NCBI GenBank assembly: GCA_001829005.1
Contig: MIAG01000002.1
Location: 440,837 to 504,836, forward strand
Direction of reading: 5' to 3'
Source of the DNA: Sphingobacteriia bacterium RIFOXYC2_FULL_35_18
Lineage (GTDB): Bacteria > Bacteroidota > Bacteroidia > Chitinophagales > Chitinophagaceae
DNA: 64,000 bases
The stretch's first letter is position 1. Each line of letters starts with the position of its first letter. Of the stretch, positions 50,827-60,625 are shown piece by piece. The position numbers were made by a program, and so were the translations under genes. The notes beneath the pieces were generated by a model. That model searched no databases. It had not been told where the DNA came from and worked only from the letters and a program-made list of their open reading frames with translations.

Positions 50827-52038
50827 ATGAATCTTCATGAGTACCAGGCTAAAGAATTACTCAAAAAATACCAAGTTCCTGTACAGGAAGGTATAGCAGT
50901 TGACACCGTAATGGCGGCCGAAGAGGCTTATCGTCAAATAAAAACCCAAACAGGCAATAATTTTGCCGTAGTGAAAGCCCAAATACACGCTGGCGGACGC
51001 GGAAAAGGGAAAATTGTTGGTACAGAACAAAGAGGAGTAGCTGTTGCCAAAAGTGCGGAAGACGTTACCAGTATAGCTAAGAATATTTTAGGAGGTACAT
51101 TGGTAACCATTCAAACAGGCGATGCAGGAAAAAAAGTTAGCAAGATTTTAGTTGCACAAGACGTGTATTATTCTGGGCCCAACCCTGTTAAAGAATTCTA
51201 CTTATCTATTTTATTAGATAGATCAAAAGGAATGAATGTGGTGATGTATAGCACAGAAGGTGGAATGGATATTGAAGAAGTAGCACATAATACTCCAGAA
51301 AAAATATTTAAAGAGTGGGTTCACCCAGGAGGTGGTTTGCAAGGCTTCCAAGCAAGAAAAATTGCATTCAACTTGGGATTAAGTGGCGAAGCATTTAAAA
51401 ACTGTGTAAAGTTTGTAACGAATTTATACAATGCTTATGTAGGCTTAGATTGTGGAATGTTGGAGATTAATCCATTATTCAAAACAAGTGATGAAAAGAT
51501 TATTGCAGTTGATTGCAAAATGAATATTGATGACAATGCTTTAATGCGTCATCCAGATGTTGCAGCTTTAAGAGATGTAACAGAGGAAGACCCTACCGAA
51601 GTAGAAGCAGGTCAATACAATTTGAATTTTGTTAAACTAGACGGTAATGTTGGTTGCATGGTAAATGGAGCAGGATTAGCTATGGCTACCATGGATATGA
51701 TTAAATTGAGCGGTGGTGAACCAGCCAATTTCTTAGACGTAGGTGGTACAGCAAATGCACAAACTGTTGAAGCAGGTTTCCGCATTATCATGAAAGATCC
51801 AAATGTAAAAGCCATTTTGATCAATATTTTTGGTGGTATTGTAAGATGCGATCGTGTAGCAGCTGGAGTAATTGAAGCCTATAATAAACTAGGCAATATC
51901 AATATCCCAATTATTGTAAGATTACAGGGTACCAATGCTGTTGAAGCCAAGAAATTAATTGACGAAAGTGGATTAAAGGTTCAATCTGCAATACAATTAA
52001 GTGAAGCAGCCGCTTTGGTTAAGCAGGCTGTTGCATAA
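50827..52038 (+). CDS. sucC: Succinyl-CoA synthetase beta subunit (ADP-forming)
   Basis: SucC (403 aa from ATG 50827) forms the ATP-grasp half of the TCA-cycle enzyme that makes ATP or GTP from succinyl-CoA. The start MNLHEYQAKELLKKYQVP is invariant in the family; a TTG nine bases earlier is not needed. ATP-grasp features include VVKAQIHAGGRGKGKIVG, and the succinate/CoA-binding region has NIFGGIVRCDRVAAGVIEA. The alpha-subunit gene sucD is not adjacent, unlike in many bacteria. A terminator follows. Confidence 0.96.
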   Translation: MNLHEYQAKELLKKYQVPVQEGIAVDTVMAAEEAYRQIKTQTGNNFAVVKAQIHAGGRGKGKIVGTEQRGVAVAKSAEDVTSIAKNILGGTLVTIQTGDAGKKVSKILVAQDVYYSGPNPVKEFYLSILLDRSKGMNVVMYSTEGGMDIEEVAHNTPEKIFKEWVHPGGGLQGFQARKIAFNLGLSGEAFKNCVKFVTNLYNAYVGLDCGMLEINPLFKTSDEKIIAVDCKMNIDDNALMRHPDVAALRDVTEEDPTEVEAGQYNLNFVKLDGNVGCMVNGAGLAMATMDMIKLSGGEPANFLDVGGTANAQTVEAGFRIIMKDPNVKAILINIFGGIVRCDRVAAGVIEAYNKLGNINIPIIVRLQGTNAVEAKKLIDESGLKVQSAIQLSEAAALVKQAVA

Positions 52039-52060
52039 TATATTATTTGAAGTAGTTATA

Positions 52061-52097
52061 AGCCATTGGGAAAAAATATTTCCTAATGGCTTTTTTT
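52061..52097 (+). terminator. Terminator after sucC
   Basis: AGCCATTGGGA (52061-52071) pairs with TCCTAATGGCT (52081-52091) over 11 bp including one G-T pair, with a nine-base loop and a run of seven T that reaches the stop codon of the convergent gene. Confidence 0.86.
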
Positions 52098-52731
52098 ATT
52101 GACTAATCACTTCCAGCTGTTTCACTTCTGTTATTGCACTTATTGTATACATCATACCTGTTTTTAATTCAATACAGGTATATCGCTTTCTGCGGAGCTC
52201 CCCTTTCTTAAATACTTTCCCATTGGAAATCCTAAATAGGGCGCCTTCAGGTAAGTCAGCAATAAAACAAACTCCCTCTTTCTTAACAGCATTATACTTT
52301 CGTAAAACCATTAATAATTCTGTTTCGCCATTTGCTGTAGCAGCGGGAGAGATAATTGATTTTTGCAATGCAGTAATTATTTCTGTGGGGAATACCCCAA
52401 ATCCAACAAAATCAATCAATAACTTACTATATATTGCTTTCCATTCTTTTCCATGTGGCTCTACCCTATTTTGATATTGTTCAAAAGTAAGTAAGTGGGC
52501 CAATTCATGTAAAAGTGTAATTAGAAATTCATACACATTTAAATTCCCATTTACACTAATTCGATGGTTATTGCCCTGATGTGCATGCCTATAATCACCT
52601 AGTACCGATTTCCTACTTTTAGCTACTGTTAAATGAACTTTATACTGATAGAGGTATTTTACAACATAATCAAAACTACCCGCAGGTAGAAAACGAGCCA
52701 ACTCTTGTAACGGATGTTCAATTGCTGCCAT
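52096..52731 (-). CDS. SprT-like zinc metalloprotein
   Basis: The 211-residue protein has the SprT/Spartan-type metal site HELAHLLTF (H-E-x-x-H) near residue 76, with a downstream His in VEPHGKEWKAIY as third ligand. The C-terminal third is beta-rich (FIADLPEGALFRISNGKVFK). Spartan-family members cut DNA-protein crosslinks; bacterial SprT-like proteins are largely uncharacterised. Its start overlaps the end of the preceding membrane protein gene by 14 bases, so they are coupled. Confidence 0.85.
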   Translation of the reverse strand: MAAIEHPLQELARFLPAGSFDYVVKYLYQYKVHLTVAKSRKSVLGDYRHAHQGNNHRISVNGNLNVYEFLITLLHELAHLLTFEQYQNRVEPHGKEWKAIYSKLLIDFVGFGVFPTEIITALQKSIISPAATANGETELLMVLRKYNAVKKEGVCFIADLPEGALFRISNGKVFKKGELRRKRYTCIELKTGMMYTISAITEVKQLEVISQ

Positions 52732-53125
52732 CTTTTTTTGTAGGTTTTATTTGCATAGCCATTTTCACTTCTAACCAAGTATAAACGATATACAATCCCA
52801 TGCTAACAAAAATCCCATTTACACTTTGGGCTTCCCCTACATTGTACAAGTAAATAAAGGCGGCAGTCCCTAAGACAAATAATTTCAAAACTACAGACCC
52901 CATTACGCCTCTTACCATAGCATGTGGATTGGTATTGTTAGCCGACTTTATTTGGGACCTTATACTGATTGAACAAATAACAAACAATAAGGTGTTTGCG
53001 CCTGCTACCATTATTGGATCTATCTGTTTTATTTTTAGTGTATCACTAAATAGAAAACAGATAGTATTTACGACGCCGAATAAAATAATAAGGGGAATAT
53101 ATGATTGTTGAAATTTGCTTTTCAT
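52718..53125 (-). CDS. Four-helix membrane protein of unknown function
   Basis: The 135-residue protein has four hydrophobic segments (about 9-27, 38-56, 74-94, 103-121) and a basic C-terminus (QIKPTKKDGSN). The size, topology and the segment MVRGVMGSVVLKLFVLGTAA are reminiscent of small AtpI-like proteins of Bacteroidota, but there are no ATP synthase genes here, so I assign no function. It is between a divergently placed T9SS region and the SprT-like gene, ten bases after the gene upstream. Confidence 0.78.
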   Translation of the reverse strand: MKSKFQQSYIPLIILFGVVNTICFLFSDTLKIKQIDPIMVAGANTLLFVICSISIRSQIKSANNTNPHAMVRGVMGSVVLKLFVLGTAAFIYLYNVGEAQSVNGIFVSMGLYIVYTWLEVKMAMQIKPTKKDGSN

Positions 53126-53135
53126 TAATGACGAT

Positions 53136-53531
53136 TTAATCGTTTGAAGCTTCTACTTTAGGTAAAGCCAATGGTACTGTATCTAAAGTAGCTGGTTTAT
53201 CACCAGCTAATACCTTTTTTATTCCCTCTAAATATTGCTCTTTATATCTTATTTCATTCTCTAGTGAATCGGTCCTGATTTTTAATATCTGTAAAGCAGT
53301 TCTACTTTCCTTGGTACCATACCCGGGTATATAATATTTTAAAGGAGAAAAAGCAATTAAGGCGATAGTAAAACCAACCAATAAAACAAATACAGTACTT
53401 AACCCTATATATACACTTAATCTAGACAATCTAAATGCGACCATCTCTTCATAAGTATCGTCATTCATAATTACCAAACGATAGGTATTCCTTAATCGTT
53501 TAAATGTATTTCCTGTATTTATTTTATTCAT
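53136..53531 (-). CDS. Short membrane protein resembling the N-terminus of M23 peptidases
   Basis: The 131-residue protein has a cytoplasmic N-terminus (LRNTYRLVIMNDDTYEEMVA), one membrane helix (about 39-62), the motif FSPLKYYIPGYG and a helical periplasmic tail (ILKIRTDSLENEIRYKEQYL). Bacteroidota M23 peptidases begin with an almost identical layout (RLVIMNDDTFEE, then PLREYIPGY and a coiled coil) before the catalytic domain. Here the peptidase domain is missing and the gene ends normally. It may be an activator or scaffold in envelope remodelling. It is divergent from the porW-like gene. Confidence 0.8.
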   Translation of the reverse strand: MNKINTGNTFKRLRNTYRLVIMNDDTYEEMVAFRLSRLSVYIGLSTVFVLLVGFTIALIAFSPLKYYIPGYGTKESRTALQILKIRTDSLENEIRYKEQYLEGIKKVLAGDKPATLDTVPLALPKVEASND

Positions 53532-53605
53532 ATTATAAAAACTGGTTAAAGGTAAGGATTGGTTCGGTTTTATATCTGTATGGTGCAGAAATAACTGTAT
53601 TTTTA

Positions 53606-56527
53606 ATGGATTTTATGCGCCAATTTCTAAAATATCCAAAACAGGGCCTTTTAGGCATTCTTCTATTCAGTTGTGCTTTTTTACATGCACAACCCAATAC
53701 TTCTATTGAATTAACCAAACCAGAAAAATACCAAAGCCGTTTACTCCCTGCAGAAAAAACAGGTAATAAAAAGTTTACAATACCAAAAAGACTCTACAAT
53801 AATACCGTTAGCCATTACAATTACTATTACAATGCATCAGTTAAGCTCAATGATATTATTTTAGCTGCAAAAAACCAACACAAAGAAGATTATACCCAAC
53901 TATTGCCTTTCTATAATTACTCATTAAATGAAACAGCGAAAGGGCAAATAGACAGTGTTATTTACAAATGTACCGCCGGAGTATTATTGCACGACTTAAG
54001 AAGCGATTGGGTAGACCAGTTGTACTTATTAATGGGTAATGCTTATATGCATCGAAAAGATTTTGATTCGGCTGCATTGGTGTTCAATTATATCAACTAT
54101 GCATTTGCAGCAAAAGACGATGGTTACGACTTACCTATTGGCAGTAATTTAAGCAGTAAAGGCGGTTCATTTTCAATTAGCACCGATGAAAAAAGAAATT
54201 TTTGGAAAAAAATTAGTTCGCCAAAGCCTGCAAGAAATGAAAGCTTTTTATTTCAATCTCGAAATTTTATTGAACAAGAAAAGCTAGCAGAAGCAGAAGC
54301 CTTACTACAAATTTTAGCTGCAGACAAATTTTTCCCTGAAAGATTAAAAACTACTTGGAACGAATACACTGCCTATTTGCTTTATAAGGAAAAGCAATTT
54401 GATAGTGCGGCATTTTATCTTTCGAAAGCTTTACCCAATGCGAATACAAAATTAGAAACAGCAAGATGGGAATATTTGATTGCCCAAATGTATTCCTTGT
54501 CTAACCAAGATTCCTTGTCAGTTGTTTGGTATGAAAAGGCAATTAGTCATACTACTGATCCACTGATGGATGTGTATGCTCGGCTAAATATTGTTGCATT
54601 GTCTTCCGATAAAAAAGTGAATGCAGTTAATTTTCATTTGTCGCAGCTTTTGGCAATGGCAAAAAAGGAAAAATACCAAGGCTTCAGAGACCTAATTTAT
54701 TATGCAGCAGCCGAATTAGAAATCAGACAAAACCATTTAAAAAATGCTGAAAACTGGTTATATAAAAGTATAAACTATAGCGAGGGCAATAATATTCAGA
54801 AATCAAAATCCTATTTTCTTTTAGCTGAAACCCTCTATAAAAATAAAAAATATATACCTGCATCAGCTGCATATGACAGTTTATCAATCAGCTTACTAAA
54901 TGCAACAGAAGCTAGCACTGTTAATCAAAAAAAATCGCCTTTAAAAAGAATTGCCCTTTCGCTTCAATCAGTTAACAGAGAGGATAGTCTTCAACGAATT
55001 GCTTTACTGCCTGAACCTGAAAGAGAAGCTTTATTAAAAGCATTATTAAAAAAATTAAGAAAAGAAAAAGGATTAAAAGATACAGATTCAGAAACAAGTT
55101 TTGGATCGGGTAATGCAATAGCTGCACCAACAGACTTGTTTGCACCTCCTTCTGGCAATACAGGATTTTACTTTACGAATAACTCCCTTAAAACCAAGGG
55201 GCTTTCAGATTTTAAAACTAAATGGGGCAATAGACCCAATATTGATAACTGGAGAAGACAATCTGCAATAGATAGAAATGTTGGCGCAATTGCAATTGAT
55301 AATGACCAAAAGCCCAACAGCTCAAAAGCAACACAAAATACTAATTTGAGCATAGAAACCTTGAGAGATAGTATCCCAACTACTTCCGAAAAACTAGCCA
55401 CTTCTAATGATATCATTTTAAAAGCACTTATTTTAACAGCTGGTATTTTCCAATATCAATTAAGAGACGTTTTAGCGGCCACCGAAACTTATGAAGAAAT
55501 TGCAAAACGTTTTACCGAGAGTAGTGAATTAGAAGAAGTTTGGTTTCAATTACATAATTGTTATCGAAAAGAAAACGAGTTTAAAAAAGCAGATTCTGTA
55601 AAGCAACTATTAAATTCATTTTACCCTAAAGGAAAAAACAATCAACTACTTCAATCTGGAGTAGATTTAAAACCAGCAATAACCAATCAACTTTACGCAA
55701 ATATTTACAACCAATTTATTGAAGGAAAATTTGATGAAGCCATTGCCAACAAAAAGAAAGCAGATGCACAATTAGGTAATTCTTATTGGACACCCCAATT
55801 ACTCTACATAGAATCTGTATACTATATTAAACAAAAGCAAGACAGTGTTGCTAAAAACAGATTGAACGAAATTAGTCGACTCTTTCCATCTAGCCCAATT
55901 GCAGAAAAAGCGAAAACTATGTTAGAAGTGTTAAACAAAAGAGCTGAGATAGAAGCTTATTTAACTAATCTTGTTGTAGAAAGGCCTATTGAAGTAGTTG
56001 AAAGAAAAATAGATTTAAACGCTACCAATGCACAAGATTTACCTATTGTTTCAAAAGCGCCAACAGTTGTAAAAGTTCCAGAAAAAGTGACTACTAATTT
56101 GCCTATTACCGCTGCACCAATAGAAAAAATAGTTGCTCCTGAAACCTATGAGTTTAATGCATCAGATTCACAATATGTTGCCATTGCATTATATAAAGTA
56201 GACCCAATTTTTGTGAGTGAAGCAAGAAACGCTTTTAATAGATTTAACCAAGAGCGGTATTATGGACAGAAACTCCCCATTAATGTAATTAGAGTAACCG
56301 AAACAGAACAAATACTCTTAATGGGGCCATTTAAAAATGCTGCTGAGGCAAGCACTTATACCGATAAGAATAAATCTTTAGCAGCATCTAGAATTATGCC
56401 ATGGCTAACTACCGATAAATACAGCTTTAGCATTATTAGTCCTAAAAATTTAGCCCTTTTAAGAAAAAAAGGAGAAACAACTACTTATTGGCAACTAGTG
56501 AGAAATCTGTTTCCCGATAAGTATTAA
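53606..56527 (+). CDS. porW: PorW/SprE-like type IX secretion TPR protein
   Basis: I chose ATG 53606 (973 aa); an ATG three codons later is equally possible, and the longer frame from 53504 would add a non-signal region. The N-terminus is a signal peptide (QGLLGILLFSCAFLHAQ). TPR-like helix pairs fill about 60-440 (LYLLMGNAYMHRKDFDSAAL, YKEKQFDSAAFYLSKAL, YFLLAETLYKNKKYIPASAA) and 600-800; a C-terminal domain (YVAIALYKVDPIFVSEARNA, then ILLMGPFKNAAEA) ends the protein. This layout matches PorW/SprE, needed for type IX secretion and gliding in Bacteroidota. The symbol is by homology. The next gene is a penicillin-binding protein. Confidence 0.85.
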   Translation: MDFMRQFLKYPKQGLLGILLFSCAFLHAQPNTSIELTKPEKYQSRLLPAEKTGNKKFTIPKRLYNNTVSHYNYYYNASVKLNDIILAAKNQHKEDYTQLLPFYNYSLNETAKGQIDSVIYKCTAGVLLHDLRSDWVDQLYLLMGNAYMHRKDFDSAALVFNYINYAFAAKDDGYDLPIGSNLSSKGGSFSISTDEKRNFWKKISSPKPARNESFLFQSRNFIEQEKLAEAEALLQILAADKFFPERLKTTWNEYTAYLLYKEKQFDSAAFYLSKALPNANTKLETARWEYLIAQMYSLSNQDSLSVVWYEKAISHTTDPLMDVYARLNIVALSSDKKVNAVNFHLSQLLAMAKKEKYQGFRDLIYYAAAELEIRQNHLKNAENWLYKSINYSEGNNIQKSKSYFLLAETLYKNKKYIPASAAYDSLSISLLNATEASTVNQKKSPLKRIALSLQSVNREDSLQRIALLPEPEREALLKALLKKLRKEKGLKDTDSETSFGSGNAIAAPTDLFAPPSGNTGFYFTNNSLKTKGLSDFKTKWGNRPNIDNWRRQSAIDRNVGAIAIDNDQKPNSSKATQNTNLSIETLRDSIPTTSEKLATSNDIILKALILTAGIFQYQLRDVLAATETYEEIAKRFTESSELEEVWFQLHNCYRKENEFKKADSVKQLLNSFYPKGKNNQLLQSGVDLKPAITNQLYANIYNQFIEGKFDEAIANKKKADAQLGNSYWTPQLLYIESVYYIKQKQDSVAKNRLNEISRLFPSSPIAEKAKTMLEVLNKRAEIEAYLTNLVVERPIEVVERKIDLNATNAQDLPIVSKAPTVVKVPEKVTTNLPITAAPIEKIVAPETYEFNASDSQYVAIALYKVDPIFVSEARNAFNRFNQERYYGQKLPINVIRVTETEQILLMGPFKNAAEASTYTDKNKSLAASRIMPWLTTDKYSFSIISPKNLALLRKKGETTTYWQLVRNLFPDKY

Positions 56528-56557
56528 TTTTACCCTTACAAAAACAGCGCAATAACC

Positions 56558-58963
56558 ATGAGTAAACCGGTTCGTATTTTTTGGCGTATATTTTTTGGAG
56601 GCGTTGCCTTTGTAATTATTCTGTTGGCAATGCTCAATTTTGGCTGGATTGGGAGTATGCCCGACTTAGATGATATTGAAAACCCCTCCGCTTCTTTGGC
56701 TTCACAGGTTTATGCTGAAGACGGCACGCTAATGGGCAAGTACTATATAGAAGACCGAATTAACGTACAATATAAAGACATTAGTAAGCATATTATTGAA
56801 GCTTTAATTGCAACCGAGGACGAAAGATTTTATGAGCACAGCGGCATTGATGCAAGATCATTAGGCAGGGCCATATTTTATTTGGGTAGTGAAGGAGGAG
56901 CAAGTACCATCACCATGCAAACTGCCAAGAACTTATTTACAGAGAACTGGAGTACAAAGAATTTTATTTTACGGGCATTGCAAAAAATTAAAGAAGGAAT
57001 CATTGCTGTTAAACTGGAAAGAAATTTTACTAAGGAAGAAATCATCACTTTGTATTTAAATACCGTTGCATATAGTGATAATGTTTATGGAATCAGAAAC
57101 GCCTCGAAAACATTTTTTCAAAAGGAACCCGATAGAGTAAATGTTGAGGAAGCTGCAGTACTTATAGGAATGCTTAAAGGTGCAACCCTTTACAACCCTA
57201 GAAGAAACCCAAAATTATCTTTAGACAGAAGAAATACGGTTCTAAGCCAAATGGTTAGAAACAACTATTTAGACGCACAACAAGCGGAAATATTAAAACG
57301 CCAGCCCATTGAATTGAATTACAAAAAATTAGATGAAACAACGGGCTTAGGACCATATTTTAGAATGATTCTTGGAGAAGAAATGAAAAAATGGTGTAAA
57401 GAAAATACCAAGAATAATGGCGACCAATACGACTTATACAGAGACGGTTTAAAAATTTATACCACCATCAACCCTAGAATGCAACTCTATGCAGAAGAAG
57501 CTGTAGCAAAACATATGAGCTATATGCAAAAACTCTTCAACACGCAAGAAAATATAAGAACTGGTAGCATTTGGAAAGGTTTTGAAACCAACTTAGATCA
57601 AGCAATCAAACAAACCGATCGTTGGAAAAATTTAAAGAGAGAAGGCTTAACCGACGAAGAAAATTTGCGCACTTTCTATCAAAAAGTACCCATGCGTGTA
57701 TTTGCTTGGAACAATAATAGAGGCATAGACACTACTATGACTCCATTCGATTCCATTAAATACCACAAGCAAATGTTGCAAGCGGGTTTCATGGTAATGG
57801 ATCCTTTGAATGGTCAAATAAAAGCATGGGTAGGTGGTATTGATTTTAAAACATTTAAATATGACCATGCCAATATCAATACAAAAAGACAAGTGGGCAG
57901 TACTATTAAGCCATTGTTATATAGTTTGGCAATTGAAGAAGCTGGATTAAATCCTAATTCACCTGTTCAAGATATTCAACAAAATTTTGGAGAATACGGC
58001 TTGGTTCCTGCAACGTCTAAAACATGCACAGGTGCGACTATTCCAATGGCCATTGCACTAGCCAAATCTAGAAACTGTGCTTCTGCTTATATTATGAAGC
58101 AGTTAGACAATACCGCCAATAATGGCGCTAAAAGATTTGTGGAGTTCCTAGAGAAATGCGAGTTGAAAACTAAAATTGACCCATATCCTTCTATTGCATT
58201 AGGCGCTTGTGAAATTTCTTTATTTGAAATGATGCAAGCATATAGTATGTTTCCTGGAAGAGGCTTTAATGCAAAGCCGATGTATATTACCAGAATTGAA
58301 GATAGAAATGGAAATGTTTTAGCCACTTTTACGCCTCAAAGAAAAGAAGTAATCAATGATGTTACCGCCTATTCTGTTATTAAAATGATGCAAGGAGTAT
58401 TGACCAATGGAACCGGTGCAGGAATTTGGGGATATGGTATTCCAGGGGGATTACAAGTTGCTGGAAAAACAGGAACCACCAATAACAACAGTGATGCTTG
58501 GTTTATGGGATATACGCCGCAATACCTTGCTGGAGGCTGGGTTGGTTGTGATGATCGCTTTATTCGTTTTAATAGCAAAAATGGAGAAGGTGGTAGGGCA
58601 GCAATGCCTATCTGGGCATATTTCTTTAATAAAGCTGCAGCAGATCCTAATTGTGGTATTGATACTAAACTCAGCTTTATTAAACCAGAGGTAATGAGCA
58701 ATGATATTATCATTGATTATATCAATGGTACCAACCCAATTTTAGGGGGTGAAGGAGAAGATATGGGAACTGGTACTTCAGAAGATTATGAAATTCCTAA
58801 AAACATTAAACCAGAAGATTTAGGAGCAGAATCAGATATCATTATTGAAAATAAAAAACCTGCTACGCTACCTGTTGTACCGCCAAGTAATGCCCCTAAG
58901 ACTGCAGAAAAACCAAAAGCAGTATTACCCCCTCCTATTAAAAAACCAGGTGGGAATAAATAA
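56558..58963 (+). CDS. Class A penicillin-binding protein 1A
   Basis: The 801-residue bifunctional peptidoglycan synthase has one N-terminal membrane helix (about 8-28), a GT51 glycosyltransferase domain (ATEDERFYEHSGIDARSLGR and GGASTITMQTAKNLF) and a transpeptidase domain with S-x-x-K in VGSTIKPLLY, S-x-N in KSRNCASAY and K-T-G in VAGKTGTTNNNSDAWFMGY. The last 70 residues are acidic then Pro/Lys-rich (low complexity). It acts in the periplasm on lipid II. It begins 30 bases after the porW-like gene, and its stop directly abuts that of bshC. Confidence 0.95.
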   Translation: MSKPVRIFWRIFFGGVAFVIILLAMLNFGWIGSMPDLDDIENPSASLASQVYAEDGTLMGKYYIEDRINVQYKDISKHIIEALIATEDERFYEHSGIDARSLGRAIFYLGSEGGASTITMQTAKNLFTENWSTKNFILRALQKIKEGIIAVKLERNFTKEEIITLYLNTVAYSDNVYGIRNASKTFFQKEPDRVNVEEAAVLIGMLKGATLYNPRRNPKLSLDRRNTVLSQMVRNNYLDAQQAEILKRQPIELNYKKLDETTGLGPYFRMILGEEMKKWCKENTKNNGDQYDLYRDGLKIYTTINPRMQLYAEEAVAKHMSYMQKLFNTQENIRTGSIWKGFETNLDQAIKQTDRWKNLKREGLTDEENLRTFYQKVPMRVFAWNNNRGIDTTMTPFDSIKYHKQMLQAGFMVMDPLNGQIKAWVGGIDFKTFKYDHANINTKRQVGSTIKPLLYSLAIEEAGLNPNSPVQDIQQNFGEYGLVPATSKTCTGATIPMAIALAKSRNCASAYIMKQLDNTANNGAKRFVEFLEKCELKTKIDPYPSIALGACEISLFEMMQAYSMFPGRGFNAKPMYITRIEDRNGNVLATFTPQRKEVINDVTAYSVIKMMQGVLTNGTGAGIWGYGIPGGLQVAGKTGTTNNNSDAWFMGYTPQYLAGGWVGCDDRFIRFNSKNGEGGRAAMPIWAYFFNKAAADPNCGIDTKLSFIKPEVMSNDIIIDYINGTNPILGGEGEDMGTGTSEDYEIPKNIKPEDLGAESDIIIENKKPATLPVVPPSNAPKTAEKPKAVLPPPIKKPGGNK

Positions 58964-60565
58964 TTATTGACCCAACTTGATTAAGCCAAAAGACGAATTG
59001 AGCCCTTTAGAAGATGCATAAATCCATTCAATAATGGATGGTCCATAATTACTGTAGAATAGGGCAATATTTTCTTGACGCTCTTGCAAACTATTTCCGG
59101 GAAACAAGTTTTCTTTCAATACCTGTATCTGGTGTTCTGCTGTAGCAAACTTTCTTTTTTCTGCTCTTCTGATTTTAGTTTCGAGCCCTTTAATTTTTTT
59201 CGAAGCACTCGCTTCTAGTGAGCGAATATGCTCAATTAAAGACGTATCTACTAATGCAGCTTTATGATGAAGCTTCGTGTAAAATTGAGTCAAGTTTTCC
59301 AATTCAACAGAAAGGCTTAATTCTTTATCAGAATGTTTTGTTATGTAATTTTTAACCAATTGATGCGTTGGCAAAAACAGTTCTTCATCAGTTAGTGCTA
59401 AAGCAGCTTGCTTGGCAGCAATTTTATGAGACAATATGGCAAAAGAATTGCGCAACAGAAGAATCGGAAATGCAACGCCAGCAGCTGCAAACACATTCTT
59501 GAGTTCAAGCCAATATGCCAGTTCTCCTCCACCACCAATGAAAACAATATTGGGAAGTATAGACTCTTGAAATGCTCCTCTCAAAATAACATTTGGACTA
59601 AACCTTTCAGGATGATCTTGAAGTTCTTGTAAAATAGCTTCTTTGGTGAATTGAATGTTTAAATTAACAACGGAATAAAAACCATCATTGAATTCAATTC
59701 TTTCTCTTTTATCATCAATTAAATAAAACAAATTGATGGGTCTACCTGCAGCCTGTACTTTATAATTTTCTTGCAATAGACTAATTGTTGTTGCAACAAT
59801 TTGCTGAGAAAACTGCTCGGTTAATTCCTTCTTTATTACTGGTGCAAATAAGCTTTTTAATCGAGCATTGTCTGGAACTAATACAATCAACCCATAAGAC
59901 CCAAAAAGTGCATTAACCAATTCTAAAGTGGCTTGTTGAATGGTTTTTCCGATCGTATAACAAGTTGAAAATAGTTGCGTCAAATCATTTCCAAATGGCA
60001 AAACACCAATTTGCCCTGATATAGAATGGATAAGTGTAATGAATGCTTTGTCTACCTTCATTCTACCCACTGCACCTGTTTGTGTAGTGTTCCAAACTAA
60101 TTTCTCTCCTCCAATAGTTACAAACCCCAATTCATCTAAGTCGGCATCTTCGCTCCCCATATAATAAACTGGAATAAACTTTTTCTCGGGGAATTTTTCG
60201 CCAAGCTCCGAAGCCAACTTGATGGTATGAATAATTTTATAAATAAAATAGAGCGGACCAGTAAAAATATTAGGCTGATGGGCAGTAGTAATGGTATAGG
60301 CATTGGGCAAAAGCAATGATTGAATATGCTCTTGCACTTTGGGGGGAATTGCAATCCCCTGGTATTGTAAAGTCAGTTCTTCTACTAGTACGCTTCTGTT
60401 TACCGGATGGAGATCTCTAGCATTCATTGCAGATTGTACACCGTTTAAATCGGTGTTATGCAAATAGAATGGCTTTAAATTTTCGTGTTGTTGCAAGTAG
60501 TCCTGAACAATCTTAGAAAAAAATCCTGTTTTTTCGTATGGCAAATACTGGGTGCTACAATCCAT
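58964..60565 (-). CDS. bshC: Bacillithiol biosynthesis cysteine-adding enzyme BshC
   Basis: BshC (533 aa) is the putative ligase adding cysteine to glucosaminyl-malate, the last step of bacillithiol synthesis. Recognisable blocks are TTAHQPNIFTGPLYFIYKII, PVYYMGSEDADLDELG and GGGGELAYWLELKNVF, with a coiled-coil region (EASASKKIKGLETKIRRAEK) near 440-470. The length fits the family. bshA and bshB are not in the window. The gene is convergent with the penicillin-binding protein gene, with no bases between the stops. Confidence 0.93.
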   Translation of the reverse strand: MDCSTQYLPYEKTGFFSKIVQDYLQQHENLKPFYLHNTDLNGVQSAMNARDLHPVNRSVLVEELTLQYQGIAIPPKVQEHIQSLLLPNAYTITTAHQPNIFTGPLYFIYKIIHTIKLASELGEKFPEKKFIPVYYMGSEDADLDELGFVTIGGEKLVWNTTQTGAVGRMKVDKAFITLIHSISGQIGVLPFGNDLTQLFSTCYTIGKTIQQATLELVNALFGSYGLIVLVPDNARLKSLFAPVIKKELTEQFSQQIVATTISLLQENYKVQAAGRPINLFYLIDDKRERIEFNDGFYSVVNLNIQFTKEAILQELQDHPERFSPNVILRGAFQESILPNIVFIGGGGELAYWLELKNVFAAAGVAFPILLLRNSFAILSHKIAAKQAALALTDEELFLPTHQLVKNYITKHSDKELSLSVELENLTQFYTKLHHKAALVDTSLIEHIRSLEASASKKIKGLETKIRRAEKRKFATAEHQIQVLKENLFPGNSLQERQENIALFYSNYGPSIIEWIYASSKGLNSSFGLIKLGQ

Positions 60566-60625
60566 ATAGAATGCAAAAATACAACATCATTGATTTATGT
60601 AAGCCTTATATTATAGAAGTTTAGC

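Noticed and set aside
53504..53605. N-terminal extension of the porW-like protein from 53504
   Set aside because: It overlaps the divergent membrane-protein gene, and the signal peptide sits after the later ATG at 53606, so the extension is unlikely to be translated.
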